Positions 45,304 to 55,028 of a DNA stretch of 64,000 bases are shown here, piece by piece. Positions within the stretch are counted from its first letter, which is position 1. Each line of letters starts with the position of its first letter. This DNA is from an uncultured Spartobacteria bacterium (GTDB taxonomy: Bacteria > Verrucomicrobiota > Verrucomicrobiia > Chthoniobacterales > Chthoniobacteraceae), in contig CAIURC010000195.1 of assembly GCA_903901425.1 (NCBI GenBank), positions 49,456 to 113,455 on the forward strand, written 5' to 3'. The notes under the pieces are model-generated. The model had not been told where the DNA came from. It ran no database searches and saw only the letters and a list, made by a program, of their open reading frames with translations. Position numbers and translations under genes: made by a program.

Positions 45304-45485
45304 GCCCTCACCCCAGAATCAACGAGAACCAACTTGCCCTTCTGTCCAAGAATACCGGGCAGGCCAAGTCCTCATCCGCCAAAGCGGTGATGCGTAAGCC
45401 GGCTCTATAAATTTGCACCCTGACCTCCCGCTGACCCCGTTTTGCTCCGGATGAGGCCCCAAGGCGATTGGTAAGACCGCCTTAC

Positions 45486-45514
45486 TTTACTTCCATGATT
45501 CCCAGCGCTAGGGT
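45486..45514 (+). promoter_or_regulatory. Possible promoter and operator of the vapBC pair
   Basis: TTTACT at 45486-45491 and TAGGGT at 45509-45514 with 17-base spacing, only six bases before the ATG at 45521, so the transcript could be leaderless. Just upstream an inverted repeat (GTAAG at 45471-45475, CTTAC at 45481-45485) could be the antitoxin's operator. Both are weak matches. Confidence 0.35.
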
Positions 45515-45520
45515 CTTTTC

Positions 45521-45781
45521 ATGATCACAACCAAACTCTCGAGCAAGGGCCAGCTAGTGCTGCCTCGGTTGGTGCGAATCAAGCTGGGCTTGGCGCCCGG
45601 CGCACGTCTGCTCTGTGAGGTGCGGGGAAATAGCGTGGTACTGACCCCTCAAGGGAGAACAGCCAACCGCACAGGGTACGGAGTGAATCCCGTGAGCGGG
45701 CTCCGTGTCGCAAGGCAGTCGGCTGGAGCGGAACCGGTGAGCAGTGAGATGATCCGGAAACTTCTGGAGGAGTTCCCGTGA
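45521..45781 (+). CDS. vapB: AbrB/MazE-like antitoxin (VapB)
   Basis: 86 residues. Residues 1-45 are the swapped-hairpin AbrB DNA-binding fold: TTKLSSKGQLVLPRLVRIKLGL and a second beta pair GARLLCEVRGNSVVLTP. The C-terminal half is positioned to bind and block the toxin (SSEMIRKLLEEFP helix at the end). The stop overlaps the toxin start by GTGA, typical toxin-antitoxin coupling. Expected to repress its own operon. Confidence 0.88.
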   Translation: MITTKLSSKGQLVLPRLVRIKLGLAPGARLLCEVRGNSVVLTPQGRTANRTGYGVNPVSGLRVARQSAGAEPVSSEMIRKLLEEFP

Positions 45782-46170
45782 CGTTTCTGCTGGATGTAAA
45801 CCTGTTGATCGCACTCGCCTACGAAGGGCACGCGGAGCATCCCCGGGCTTCCGCTTGGTATGCCTCCTTGCCAAAGAGAGACGTCATCCTTGCGACCTGT
45901 TCGATCTGCGAGCTTGGTTTTGTGCGAGTGAGTTTTCAGGCTGGCTTGGAGGCCTCGATTCCTGAGGCTGTGGAAACACTCACCGGCTTGGTGGCATCCA
46001 GCCGGCTGCCGTTTGAGCGCCTTCCGGACGACCTCGGCGCGGCGGATCTCCCCCCCTCCGTTCGGGGGCCAAAGCAGATCACAGACGGGCATTTGTTGGT
46101 TCTCGCCCGCAAGCACGGGGCGCAACTTGCCACTTTGGATCGCGCAGTCCCAGGAGCCGTGATTGTCTGA
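45778..46170 (+). CDS. vapC: PIN-domain ribonuclease toxin (VapC)
   Basis: 130 residues from GTG 45778. PIN acidic residues are visible: D6 (LLDVNLL), E45 (CELGF), D103 (TDGHLL) and D121 (TLDRAV), so the Mg-dependent nuclease site looks intact. VapC toxins cleave tRNA or rRNA when released from the antitoxin. It is followed by an empty 220-bp interval before a convergent Gfo/Idh/MocA gene. Codon use is not clearly different from its neighbours. Confidence 0.9.
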   Translation: MTFLLDVNLLIALAYEGHAEHPRASAWYASLPKRDVILATCSICELGFVRVSFQAGLEASIPEAVETLTGLVASSRLPFERLPDDLGAADLPPSVRGPKQITDGHLLVLARKHGAQLATLDRAVPGAVIV

Positions 46171-46390
46171 AGACCAAGCGCGACTGTTTGTCACCGCTCG
46201 GACTCTGATTGTGAAAAATTCGGCCACTTAACCGCAGCACGCCCTCCTCCTCTGGGTTGTTTAAGACCACAGAGAGCCTGCTTGGCGTCACCTCTTGATA
46301 TTTCAAATCACACCCGAAGGCCGATTTTTCAAGCTGTGACTTCTGCTAAAAAGGGTGCCCTTGCCTTTTGCAGCACCGTTTTGATGCCTG

Positions 46391-47713
46391 TCAGAACTTC
46401 CGATACTCCCTGCCCACATACCGGTTGGCCTCCTCAACGCCTCCAAAGGTCTGGCTGGCGGCATTCCACTCCAGCGTTTTGCCAGGGAACCGGGTCGCCA
46501 CGCTCCCAAGGAGGACCGCTTCCGTCAACGGCCCTGAATATCCAAACCCCGCGCTGCAGGGTGCCCCACCCAACACCGCATCCACAAAAAGATGCCAATG
46601 ATTGGATGCGCCCTCAGCCTCATGGTCGCCCTTGCCACCCCCTAAAATCCGAGGCATCGCCACATGGGGCAACACCATCACCCCGTGGGTCCCCAAAAAT
46701 ATCGAACCCTGTTTGGGCAATGGATTGGGCGTATCCTCAGTTCGGGCCTGTTTGAGAACCTCCTCGGGAGGCAACCGGTTTCCATCGTACCATGTCACAG
46801 CAACCGTGGGCCCCTCGGTGAAAGGAGTCCCGGGAAAAACATACTGCACACAGGCGTCGGTGGCCCATGAGTGCGCGCTGGGAGCGGCCCCGGTGCTTGT
46901 CACGCGCAGCGGCGCAGACAACGCAAGCGCTTTGAAAACGGGGTCAAAGATGTGACACCCCATGTCACCAAAAGTACCGGTGCCGAAGTCGAGCCGTTTG
47001 CGCCACTGTCCCGGGTGGTACCACTTTCCTCCGATGTACGGCCGCTCAGAGCACACTCCCAGCCACAGGTTCCAGTCAAATCCCGCAGGAATCGGATCGC
47101 CCCCCGCCGGCATTTCCCCTGTGTCCCCCCACTTCTTGTCACTCCAGGTGTGCACCTCCCTCACCTTCCCAATGCAACCCTCTTGAATCCAACGCACGGC
47201 CGTCCGGTATTCCTTGCTGGAATGAACCTGGATCCCCATCTGGGTCTGCAACCCGCGCTTGGCAGCTGTCTCGGTCAAACGCCGCACCTCGGCCAGATCA
47301 TGTGCCAGCGGCTTCTGCCCATACACATGCACCCCACGCTCCAGACACGCCAAACCCATCGGAGCATGCATGTGGTCCGGAGTCGATACGTTCACCGACT
47401 GCAAATCCTTTTCCTTCTCCAAAAGCTCCCGGTAATCCCGGTACACCCGCGCTTCCGGGAACTTCTCCCGGAATTTCGCGGTCGCAGCGTCGTCCACATC
47501 GCATCCTGCAACCACCTCCACTGCGGGATGCGATGCAAGCGCCATCAGATCTCCCCACGCCATCCCGGAGAGCCCGAAACTCGCATGCCGCACCCGCCCC
47601 GAAACCGAGGCAGCACGCAACGAGCGGGCCACAAATGGAAAACCGAGGGCCGCGGATCCCAGACCTTCAAGAAACCGTCGGCGCGAAACTGCAGGGAAAG
47701 AGGGGGAACTCAT
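46391..47713 (-). CDS. Tat-exported Gfo/Idh/MocA family oxidoreductase
   Basis: 440 residues from ATG 47713. A twin-arginine signal is present (SRRRFLEGLGSAALGFPFVA, residues 10-29). The nucleotide-binding part is less canonical than in the 5182-6483 protein: the loop is HASFGLSGMAWGD, without the usual GxGxxG, then AGCDVDDAATAKFREK. The EKP motif appears as GQKPLAHDLAEVRRLTET, and the C-terminal domain has a GTGTFGDMGCH motif. This subtype is also frequent in the PVC group. The altered Rossmann loop may mean a different cofactor mode. Confidence 0.88.
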   Translation of the reverse strand: MSSPSFPAVSRRRFLEGLGSAALGFPFVARSLRAASVSGRVRHASFGLSGMAWGDLMALASHPAVEVVAGCDVDDAATAKFREKFPEARVYRDYRELLEKEKDLQSVNVSTPDHMHAPMGLACLERGVHVYGQKPLAHDLAEVRRLTETAAKRGLQTQMGIQVHSSKEYRTAVRWIQEGCIGKVREVHTWSDKKWGDTGEMPAGGDPIPAGFDWNLWLGVCSERPYIGGKWYHPGQWRKRLDFGTGTFGDMGCHIFDPVFKALALSAPLRVTSTGAAPSAHSWATDACVQYVFPGTPFTEGPTVAVTWYDGNRLPPEEVLKQARTEDTPNPLPKQGSIFLGTHGVMVLPHVAMPRILGGGKGDHEAEGASNHWHLFVDAVLGGAPCSAGFGYSGPLTEAVLLGSVATRFPGKTLEWNAASQTFGGVEEANRYVGREYRKF

Positions 47714-47779
47714 GACCGGCATCCCACCCGGCACCCAGCCCAGAGTCAATCCGATTCCGTCACTTGTGTGATATTCCGT

Positions 47780-49456
47780 CTATTTCTTGCCCCTTGAGAC
47801 CGCTCCGGACGGCTCCGCAGCCGATCCCTGCACCCCGGGCACAGGCCGACCCAGACTCCCAGCCGGTTCCACCATCCCCAGCAAACTGCACAACGTCGGC
47901 ACCACGTCACTCACCATGCACGGATGCGCCAACCGTCCCGGACGCACTCCGGGCCCGTACAGAAGCACCGGGATGTGGGTGTCGTAACTGTAAACCGAGC
48001 CGTGCGTTGTGCCACTGGTCTGAAGCCCGGCCAGCACAAACGGTTTGAGGATCAACACCAAATCCCCGCTGCGTTCCGGATGAAACCCGCGAAACACCCG
48101 TTCCCCCACTGGCCCCGGAACGCGCCCCTCAAGAATCTGGTCCCGGCTGTAACACGCCTGAAACCAGCCCGTGCCAAGCGCCCAGTCCCGAACAAACGCG
48201 CAGATCTCCGACTCGGAAACGCCCTTTTCCCGGATTAGACCCCGGTTCAAGAACAGGTTGCCCTCCACCATCCGCGGAGTGAGCAGCCAGCGGCCCTCCC
48301 CGAACCGCCCTGAAAGCGCCTCGGCGAGTTTTCCAATGGTTTCCACCGGATCAAACCGGGCGCCGCCCAGTCCCTGCTCCGCCGCGAACTCGGGTGTTGG
48401 CGCGACACCGTGATCGGCCCCGAGCGCGAGCACAAACCGACCCCGCCCGACGCGTTGGTCGAGGAATTCCAAAAGCGTCTGGATCTGGAGGTCCAGCCGC
48501 AGCATCACATCCTGCACCTCCTGCGAGTACGGACCGAACCGGTGTCCGCAATAATCCAGCGAAGAAAACGAAACGCACAAAAGGTCTGGCCGCGGCCCGG
48601 TTCCGAGCTTTTCACCGGCCACCGCGGCGCGGGTGAATTCAAGCAACAACTCGTTCCCGAACGGGGTGGGCATGAGGGTCTCAAATCCCTCCTGCGGGCT
48701 GCGCCGGACTTCATGATCAAAAACGCCGGCTTTTTCGCCCGCCAACGCGCCCTCTCCGATCTGTGCATCCGGCCACTGATAGGAATCGGCCGGAAGCAAC
48801 CGGGTCCATTTTTTTCCCTCAAACGATTCGGGCAATTTGCGGGCGTTGAATTCCGCGACCCATTCGGGCAACTGACTGCAGTAATAGCTGCTGGTCACAA
48901 AACGGCCGCTCGCCGATTCAAACCAGTAGGCGCCCGCAGGCCTTCGACCGGCCGGCAGAATCGCTCCGCGGTCCTTCAGGGACACCCCAACCACGCGCCC
49001 CCCAAACCGGAGCCGGAACTCGTCCGCAAACGTCGACCCAACGAAGTTGCGGGGCGACATCCGCCCCGCAGGACTCGAAGTGCCGACCCCTTCCACAGTC
49101 TCGTCTCCCACGCAGTACCGCATCCGACCCGTGGACCGGTCAAACCAGTCGTTGGCGATGATCCCGTGCGACATCGGTGTCGCGCCACTCCAGAGACTGG
49201 CGTGACCGGGAGCCGTGACGGTGGGGAAATAATCGTAGTGTACCGAGGTGAGAAAACAGCCCTGCTCCATCAACCTGCGAAAACCGCCCTTGGAAAACTG
49301 GCCATTGAACCGCTCCAAATAATCGTAGCGCAACTGGTCCACCAGCACCGCCACGACCAGACGCGGCGATTCCCCCGCGAAAGCCACTCCGCACACGCGC
49401 ACCAAGAACGCGCCAATGGCGCACCGCACAAAAAACCGGTTCAACATTCGGGTCAT
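47780..49456 (-). CDS. Secreted alkaline-phosphatase-superfamily enzyme (PafA-like)
   Basis: 558 residues from ATG 49456 with a signal peptide (residues 1-27, ending GVAFAGES). The metal site begins with [13 protein letters not shown] (D40), and the nucleophile region is [16 protein letters not shown] (Thr at 79-81), which is Thr-type as in PafA rather than Ser. Further metal ligands occur in [13 protein letters not shown] and LGADHGV, and in [18 protein letters not shown] near the end. It hydrolyses phosphate monoesters or diesters in the periplasm. A long intergenic region separates it from infA. Confidence 0.9.
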   Translation of the reverse strand: MTRMLNRFFVRCAIGAFLVRVCGVAFAGESPRLVVAVLVDQLRYDYLERFNGQFSKGGFRRLMEQGCFLTSVHYDYFPTVTAPGHASLWSGATPMSHGIIANDWFDRSTGRMRYCVGDETVEGVGTSSPAGRMSPRNFVGSTFADEFRLRFGGRVVGVSLKDRGAILPAGRRPAGAYWFESASGRFVTSSYYCSQLPEWVAEFNARKLPESFEGKKWTRLLPADSYQWPDAQIGEGALAGEKAGVFDHEVRRSPQEGFETLMPTPFGNELLLEFTRAAVAGEKLGTGPRPDLLCVSFSSLDYCGHRFGPYSQEVQDVMLRLDLQIQTLLEFLDQRVGRGRFVLALGADHGVAPTPEFAAEQGLGGARFDPVETIGKLAEALSGRFGEGRWLLTPRMVEGNLFLNRGLIREKGVSESEICAFVRDWALGTGWFQACYSRDQILEGRVPGPVGERVFRGFHPERSGDLVLILKPFVLAGLQTSGTTHGSVYSYDTHIPVLLYGPGVRPGRLAHPCMVSDVVPTLCSLLGMVEPAGSLGRPVPGVQGSAAEPSGAVSRGKK

Positions 49457-49865
49457 GGGGGAGAGAAAAAGAAGGTTACAGCGAAAGCCGGGCGACAAAA
49501 AACAGGACCATACCCCAACAAAACAGCGCGCAGGTCAACTGCTCATCGCTGGAGATTCCCCCCGGTTTCCCCCCGGGGTTCTGGCCGGGGAGTTTCCGCA
49601 AACTTCCCCTTGCCCCGCAGGCTCTTGCCGGACAATAGTAGGGGCTCGAGTCGTAGTTCCGGAGCTTTCGCGGGGGCCCAGGGTACAGACCGGGCCGTTG
49701 AGTGAAGCGGATCCGGTTCCCATGGAGTTCCCGTGTCATTCGGGAGCCAGACTCGGAAAGGGATGCCCATCGAGGCTGGTCCACCCATTGAGGGCTGGCT
49801 CGCGGCGGGTGTACCGAACAGACCCTTTCGTAAGTCGTCGCAGTCGAACCGCTCCACATCCCACC
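49457..49865. other. 409-bp divergent intergenic region between pafA-like gene and infA
   Basis: No open frame with coding character. It contains a hairpin at 49587-49609 (GGGGAGTTT paired with AAACTTCCCC, loop CCGC) and C/G-rich runs around 49555-49580. No tRNA, riboswitch or ribosomal leader class is recognisable. The infA promoter and leader must lie in it. Confidence 0.5.
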
Positions 49866-50081
49866 ATGGCCGAACAGGCAATCGAAACAGAAGGCAAAAT
49901 CACCCAGGTGCTCGCGGGCACCATGTTCCGCGTCGAACTGGACAACAAACATCAGGTTCTGGCGCACATCTCCGGGAGAATGCGCAAGCGCTTCATCCGG
50001 CTCACCACGGGTGACAGGGTCAAACTGGAAATGTCCCCCTACGACCTCGACAAGGCACGGATCGTATACCGGCTGGGCTGA
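49866..50081 (+). CDS. infA: Translation initiation factor IF-1
   Basis: 71 residues, the standard size, starting [18 protein letters not shown]. The OB-fold is complete: [33 protein letters not shown]. The open frame upstream is not coding. IF-1 binds the A site of the 30S subunit during initiation. A terminator follows at 50150-50181, so it is probably monocistronic. Confidence 0.97.
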   Translation: MAEQAIETEGKITQVLAGTMFRVELDNKHQVLAHISGRMRKRFIRLTTGDRVKLEMSPYDLDKARIVYRLG

Positions 50082-50149
50082 TTCCCCCGGTCCCGAGTTC
50101 TTCTCCCCCTTCCCGCCGCGCAACTGCACGGTATCGTTTTCTGAATCCA

Positions 50150-50181
50150 CGGCCCGCCCACTGGCGGGCCGGTTGTGTTTT
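50150..50181 (+). terminator. Rho-independent terminator after infA
   Basis: Perfect 9-bp stem (CGGCCCGCC at 50150-50158, GGCGGGCCG at 50163-50171) with loop CACT, followed by GTTGTGTTTT. It lies 69 bases after the infA stop and before the MBL gene. Confidence 0.75.
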
Positions 50182-50284
50182 CAAGCCCAGCCACCGAACG
50201 TCGCAAAGGCGTTTGAAATCGCCACCGGGCAACTGCACACTGCAGCACCGGCACACCGCCGGATGCCAAAACACCCCACCCCTC

Positions 50285-51667
50285 ATGCGCATTACCCCCT
50301 GCGGCGCCGCCGGCGGCGAAGTCACCGGATCTGCCTATCTTGTCGAGAGCGGCTCCGCTCAATTCCTGATCGATTGCGGCCTCTTTCAAGGGGGCCGACG
50401 TTCCGAGGCGCTCAACGTCTGCCCGGCGCAATCCAGCGCGTCGACCCTCGCCGCGGTGCTCCTCACCCACGCCCATCTTGACCACGTCGGACGCCTCCCT
50501 CTCCTTTACCAGGCCGGTTTCCGCGGCCCCATCCTTGGCACCCCGGCCACCTTGGAGCTGGCCGGACTCATCCTCCGCGATGCCGCCCGGGTCCAACTCT
50601 TCGATGTGGAACGGAAAAACCGCCGCCTTGAACGCGCCGGAAAACCCGCGGCGCGTCCCCTCTATACCCCCGACGAAGTCGAGCAAACCCTACGGCTCCT
50701 CCGGCCAGTCCCGTACAGAACGCCGGTCCCCATCGGGCCCGGGATCGAAGCGGTCTGGCAGGAAGCCGGACACATGCTCGGTTCGGCGAGCATTCTGGTG
50801 ACGGCGTCCGGGCGTAAGGTGGTGTTCTCAGGCGACCTCGGCCCATTGCACGCGCCGATCCTGCGCGAATTCGAGCCGTTTGCAGATGCGGACACCGTGT
50901 TTCTGGAAAGCACCTATGGGGACCGGGAACACCGTTCGTTTTCCCAAACCGTGGCGGAATTTCAAGGGATCGTGGAAGAAGCAGCCCGGGATGGAGGCCG
51001 GATGCTCGTTCCCACATTTGCGGTGGGCAGGGCCCAACTTCTCACCGTGTTGCTCGCAGAAATGTTCCGGAAAGGAAGGGTCACACCGTTTCCCGTGTTT
51101 CTCGACAGCCCGATGGCTATTGAAGCCTCAAAGATCCTCCACCGGCACCCAGAATTGTTCGACCGCGAAATGCATGAGTTCCTTAAAAACGGGAATCTGG
51201 AGGACGACCTGCGCACCCTGCGCTGCACAGCCTCCGCGGAGGAGTCGCGCCAGATCAACCAGACGCGCGGCGCCTGCTTTGTGATGGCCGGGGCCGGCAT
51301 GTGCAACGCGGGCCGGATCCTGCACCATCTCCGGCACAACCTGTGGAAACCCGACACCCATGTGATCATTGTGGGGTTCCAGAGCCGGGATTCGCTCGGC
51401 CGCAGACTGATCGAGGGCGCCCGGGAGGTGCGGATCTTTGGCGAACCCGTCCAAGTGAAGGCCAAGATCCACACCCTCGGCGGATTCAGTGCGCATGCGG
51501 GCCAGTCTGATTTGCTCCGCTGGCTGGCTCCTGTGGCCCACCGCCACCCACGGATCCTTCTCACCCACGGTGAAGACAATGCGCGCTCCGCGCTCGCCAC
51601 AAAAATCAGGGACCAGTTCGGACTCGACGCTGCGTTACCAGCCCTGAACGTCCCGATCGACTTGTAA
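50285..51667 (+). CDS. MBL-fold/beta-CASP RNA-processing hydrolase (CPSF-like)
   Basis: 460 residues from ATG 50285. The metallo-beta-lactamase motif is THAHLDHVGRLP (H62, H64, D66 and H67) after IDCGLFQGG. The beta-CASP domain and C-terminal RMMBL follow: LESTYGDREHR, TFAVGRAQLLTVLL, SPMAIEASKIL, GAGMCNAGRILHHLRHNLW and TLGGFSAHAGQSDLLRWL. This arrangement is that of CPSF73/YSH1-like ribonucleases found in many bacteria and archaea. It probably cleaves RNA in the cytoplasm. No operon partner. Confidence 0.92.
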   Translation: MRITPCGAAGGEVTGSAYLVESGSAQFLIDCGLFQGGRRSEALNVCPAQSSASTLAAVLLTHAHLDHVGRLPLLYQAGFRGPILGTPATLELAGLILRDAARVQLFDVERKNRRLERAGKPAARPLYTPDEVEQTLRLLRPVPYRTPVPIGPGIEAVWQEAGHMLGSASILVTASGRKVVFSGDLGPLHAPILREFEPFADADTVFLESTYGDREHRSFSQTVAEFQGIVEEAARDGGRMLVPTFAVGRAQLLTVLLAEMFRKGRVTPFPVFLDSPMAIEASKILHRHPELFDREMHEFLKNGNLEDDLRTLRCTASAEESRQINQTRGACFVMAGAGMCNAGRILHHLRHNLWKPDTHVIIVGFQSRDSLGRRLIEGAREVRIFGEPVQVKAKIHTLGGFSAHAGQSDLLRWLAPVAHRHPRILLTHGEDNARSALATKIRDQFGLDAALPALNVPIDL

Positions 51668-51815
51668 GCGGCTGGGGCGCCCACCAGGCCGCTTCCAGAG
51701 CCGTTTTGAGGCAGTTTTTCAATCAGTCTGAAAACGCAAATGCGCACTCTTTTTTCTCCACTAAGATTCCCGGGCCAACCCGGTTGACGTGGGAAATCCC
51801 CCCACCCTTTTCCCC

Positions 51816-54800
51816 ATGAAACTCCAACTCCTTGGTTCCCTCAGCCTGCTCACCCTCTGCAACTCCGTCTCTGCCGCACCCCAGTGGATCTGGAGCTCGA
51901 AAGAAGGGACTCCGAGCGCCGATTTTCGCAAGTCGTTTGCGGCCCCGGCTGGTCTGAAATCCGCCGTGCTCGAGGTCAGCTGTGACAACGAAGCCGAGGT
52001 CGAACTCAACGGGCGCAAGATTGTTTCCACCAAAAACTGGCAGCAGGCGGGAATCGCCAGCGTGCTGGCCCACCTGAAGACAGACGGGCCCAACGAGCTT
52101 TTGGTTCACGGAAAAAATGAGGGCGCGCTGGCGGGGTTGCTGGTCCGGATCCGAGCCGCCGCGGGCTCCGGGCCGGAAACGGTGCTGATTGAAACCGACG
52201 GCACCTGGGAGGCGCGCAAGCCGGGCGCTCAGGACTGGACACCGGCGGTGGTGGTTGGCGAGTACGGACGGGCTCCGTGGGGCAAGGTTCTGGACAACGC
52301 CCGGACAGCGACTGCGGCCAAAAACTCCGGCAGCACAGAATCGGTTGCCGCCTCGGAAATCACGGTGCCTCCGGGATTCAAGGTGGAGAAACTTTACAAC
52401 GTACCGAAGGAGGAACAGGGCTCCTGGGTGGCGCTCACTGTGGATTCCAAAGGCCGGCTCCTGGCCGCTGACCAGTATGGCGCCCTCTACCGGATGACGC
52501 CCCCCGCTCAAGGCGGTTCGCTGGTCCCGGAACGGCTTTCGCTCAACCTTGGAAAAGCCCACGGGCTGCTGGCGGCATTCGACAGCCTGTACGTCATGGT
52601 CAACGAGGACGGGAAGAACAACGGCCTCTACCGCGCCACCGACTCCGACCGGGACGGCGAATACGATACCGTGACCAAACTGCACACGATGGCCGGTGGA
52701 GGCGAACACGGCCTGCACAGCATGGTGCTGAGCCCGGACGGAAAGCGGATCTTTTTCAACTGCGGCAACCACACCCAGTTGCCCGAAGGGCTGGTTCAAA
52801 GCCGGGCCGCAAAGATCTGGGCTGAGGATCATGTGCTGCCGAGGATGTGGGACGCCAACGGCCATGCGCGCGGAATCCTGGCCCCGGGCGGCTACGTGTG
52901 CAGCATGAACCCAGACGGGACCGGCCTTGAACTCTTCTGTTACGGATTCCGGAACGAGTTCGACATCTGCTTCAACAACCAGGGCCAACTCTTCACCTAC
53001 GATGCGGACATGGAGTGGGACATCGGCACCCCATGGTACCGGCCCACCCGGGTCAACCACTGCGTGAGCGGTGCCGACTTCGGATGGCGGAGCGGCAGCG
53101 GCAAATGGCCCAATTACTACCCGGACAACCTGCCCACCACGCTCGATATCGGTCCAGGCAGCCCGACAGGGGTCGTGTCCGGAACCGGCGCGAAATTCCC
53201 GGCGAAATACCAGCACGCCATTTTCATCAACGACTGGACCTACGGGACGATGTGGGCCGTCCATCTCCAGCCCAAGGGCGCGTCCTACACCGCCACGCGC
53301 GAGGAGTTCGTCTTTGGAAAGCCGCTGCCACTCACCGATGTCGTCATTCATCCTCAGGACGGCGCCATGTATTTTGCCGTTGGCGGACGCCGGACCCAGT
53401 CCGGCCTGTACAGGGTCACTTACACGGGAGCGGAATCGACGGCGCCGGCGGCGCCGGCCCCGCTGAGCGAGGAGTTCAAGCTGCGTGCGGCGCTGGAGGC
53501 ATTGCACACCGAGGGAACCGACCCCAGCCGGGTTCTGGCCCAGGCATGGCCGCATCTGGGACATGCGGACCGCCACATCCGCTACGCCGCACGGGTTGCC
53601 ATTGAACGCCTCCCGGCGGAACTCTGGCGCGAAAAGGCGCTGACTGAATCCCATCCGGATGCCGCTCTGGAGGCGTTGGTCGCGCTGGCCCGGGTTTCGG
53701 GAACCGTTGCGGCCGGTACCGGCGGAAAGCCGGCGGCAGGCAAGGGCGCGATCAAGACTAGTTCCTCCGAGGCGATCCCAACGGTGGCACCGGAGAATGT
53801 GGCCCTCCAGAACCGGCTTCTGAACCGGTTGGCGGATTTGGACACGCCTTCCCTTTCCCAAAACCAGCAACTGAATGCACTGCGCGCCCTGCAACTGGTT
53901 CTGATCCGGCTGGGAAAACCCGACGCGGATACCTGCGGCAAGATTGCGGCCCGTCTGGAAAAACGGTTTCCCTCGACTGATGCAACCTTGGACCGCGAAC
54001 TCTGCCAAACCTTGGTGGCCGTGGATTCGCGGGCTGTGGTGCCGAAAGCCTTGGGATTGCTTGGAACCGTCCATGACGATTTCAAGGAGATCGCTTCGGA
54101 TGCCGTGCTGAGTCGTAACGACGGGTACGCCAACGCAGCCCGGGCTGCCGCCGGAAGCCGGCCCAACGCACAACAGATCGCCTTCATGTTCGCCCTGCGC
54201 AACGCCACCGCGGGTTGGACACCGGAACTGCGCCGCACTTTCTTTGGCTGGTTTCCCCGGGCCCGCCAGTGGAAGGGCGGGAACAGTTTCAAAGGGTTCA
54301 TCGAGAACATCCGCAAAGAAGCGCTCGAGAATTTTGCACCTGCATCGGAACGGGCAGCATTGGAGGCCCTGAGCACCAAGGAACCCGCCGCGCTGATCAC
54401 GAACTTTGTGGCGCCCAAAGGACCAGGCAAGGCCTATACGGTGGACGAAGCGCTGCAACTGGTTTCCGCGCCGGACTCCCTCAAGAGCCGCAACTTTGCC
54501 CAAGGCGAAGCGATGTTCCGGAGCACACTCTGTGCGACCTGCCACCGGTTCAATGGCGAGGGCGGCAGCATTGGACCGGACCTGACCGGTTCGGGCAATC
54601 GGTACACCCTGCGCGACCTGCTTGAAAACATCATCGACCCGAGCAAGGTCATCTCCGACCAGTACGACAGCCATGAGATCACGTTGAAAAATCAGAGCAT
54701 CGTTCTGGGCCGGATTGTGGTGGAGGAGAACGACAAGCTTTTCGTGGTGAGCAACCCGTTCGCGCCCGCTGACCAGACCGTGCTGAATTCCGGAGACGTT

Positions 54801-54935
54801 CTCCGCAAGGAAGTGCGCAAGGTATCCATGATGCCGCCAGGACTGGTCAACTCCCTCAACTCCGATGAACTGCGGGACCTTGTGGCTTACCTGCTCAGTG
54901 GCGGCAATCCCAAGGACAAGGCATTTGCTCCCTAA
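51816..54935 (+). CDS. Secreted PVC-type c-type cytochrome protein with beta-propeller and HEAT repeats
   Basis: 1039 residues with signal peptide (MKLQLLGSLSLLTLCNSVSAAP). Domains in order: a jelly-roll sugar-binding-like part (PQWIWSSKEGTPSADF, 22-165), a PVC-type glucose-dehydrogenase-like beta-propeller (from VPPGFKVEKLYNVP, about 185-550) with GYGFRNEFD-like FCYGFRNEFDICFN, HEAT-type repeats (555-860), and a terminal cytochrome c domain with the heme site CATCH near 906 followed by GPDLTGSG and HEITLKNQ. This architecture is almost confined to Planctomycetes and Verrucomicrobia. It probably oxidises sugars outside the cytoplasm. An MFS transporter follows. Confidence 0.94.
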   Translation: MKLQLLGSLSLLTLCNSVSAAPQWIWSSKEGTPSADFRKSFAAPAGLKSAVLEVSCDNEAEVELNGRKIVSTKNWQQAGIASVLAHLKTDGPNELLVHGKNEGALAGLLVRIRAAAGSGPETVLIETDGTWEARKPGAQDWTPAVVVGEYGRAPWGKVLDNARTATAAKNSGSTESVAASEITVPPGFKVEKLYNVPKEEQGSWVALTVDSKGRLLAADQYGALYRMTPPAQGGSLVPERLSLNLGKAHGLLAAFDSLYVMVNEDGKNNGLYRATDSDRDGEYDTVTKLHTMAGGGEHGLHSMVLSPDGKRIFFNCGNHTQLPEGLVQSRAAKIWAEDHVLPRMWDANGHARGILAPGGYVCSMNPDGTGLELFCYGFRNEFDICFNNQGQLFTYDADMEWDIGTPWYRPTRVNHCVSGADFGWRSGSGKWPNYYPDNLPTTLDIGPGSPTGVVSGTGAKFPAKYQHAIFINDWTYGTMWAVHLQPKGASYTATREEFVFGKPLPLTDVVIHPQDGAMYFAVGGRRTQSGLYRVTYTGAESTAPAAPAPLSEEFKLRAALEALHTEGTDPSRVLAQAWPHLGHADRHIRYAARVAIERLPAELWREKALTESHPDAALEALVALARVSGTVAAGTGGKPAAGKGAIKTSSSEAIPTVAPENVALQNRLLNRLADLDTPSLSQNQQLNALRALQLVLIRLGKPDADTCGKIAARLEKRFPSTDATLDRELCQTLVAVDSRAVVPKALGLLGTVHDDFKEIASDAVLSRNDGYANAARAAAGSRPNAQQIAFMFALRNATAGWTPELRRTFFGWFPRARQWKGGNSFKGFIENIRKEALENFAPASERAALEALSTKEPAALITNFVAPKGPGKAYTVDEALQLVSAPDSLKSRNFAQGEAMFRSTLCATCHRFNGEGGSIGPDLTGSGNRYTLRDLLENIIDPSKVISDQYDSHEITLKNQSIVLGRIVVEENDKLFVVSNPFAPADQTVLNSGDVLRKEVRKVSMMPPGLVNSLNSDELRDLVAYLLSGGNPKDKAFAP

Positions 54936-55028
54936 GCCCAGGCCCGCTTGGAGTCGCCGGACTCCGGCCCCGGGAAAGTTTCTGTCGCAGGAAACGCCCG
55001 GCTCGCGTACACCGCTCGGGTTCAGACC

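Noticed and set aside
49457..49865. tRNA or ribosomal leader before infA
   Set aside because: A GGTTCGA-like sequence on the minus strand does not form a T-arm with paired stem bases, and no acceptor stem was found.
51723..54674. 983-codon minus-strand open frame
   Set aside because: It lies entirely opposite the PVC cytochrome gene, which has clear domains and a CATCH heme site.
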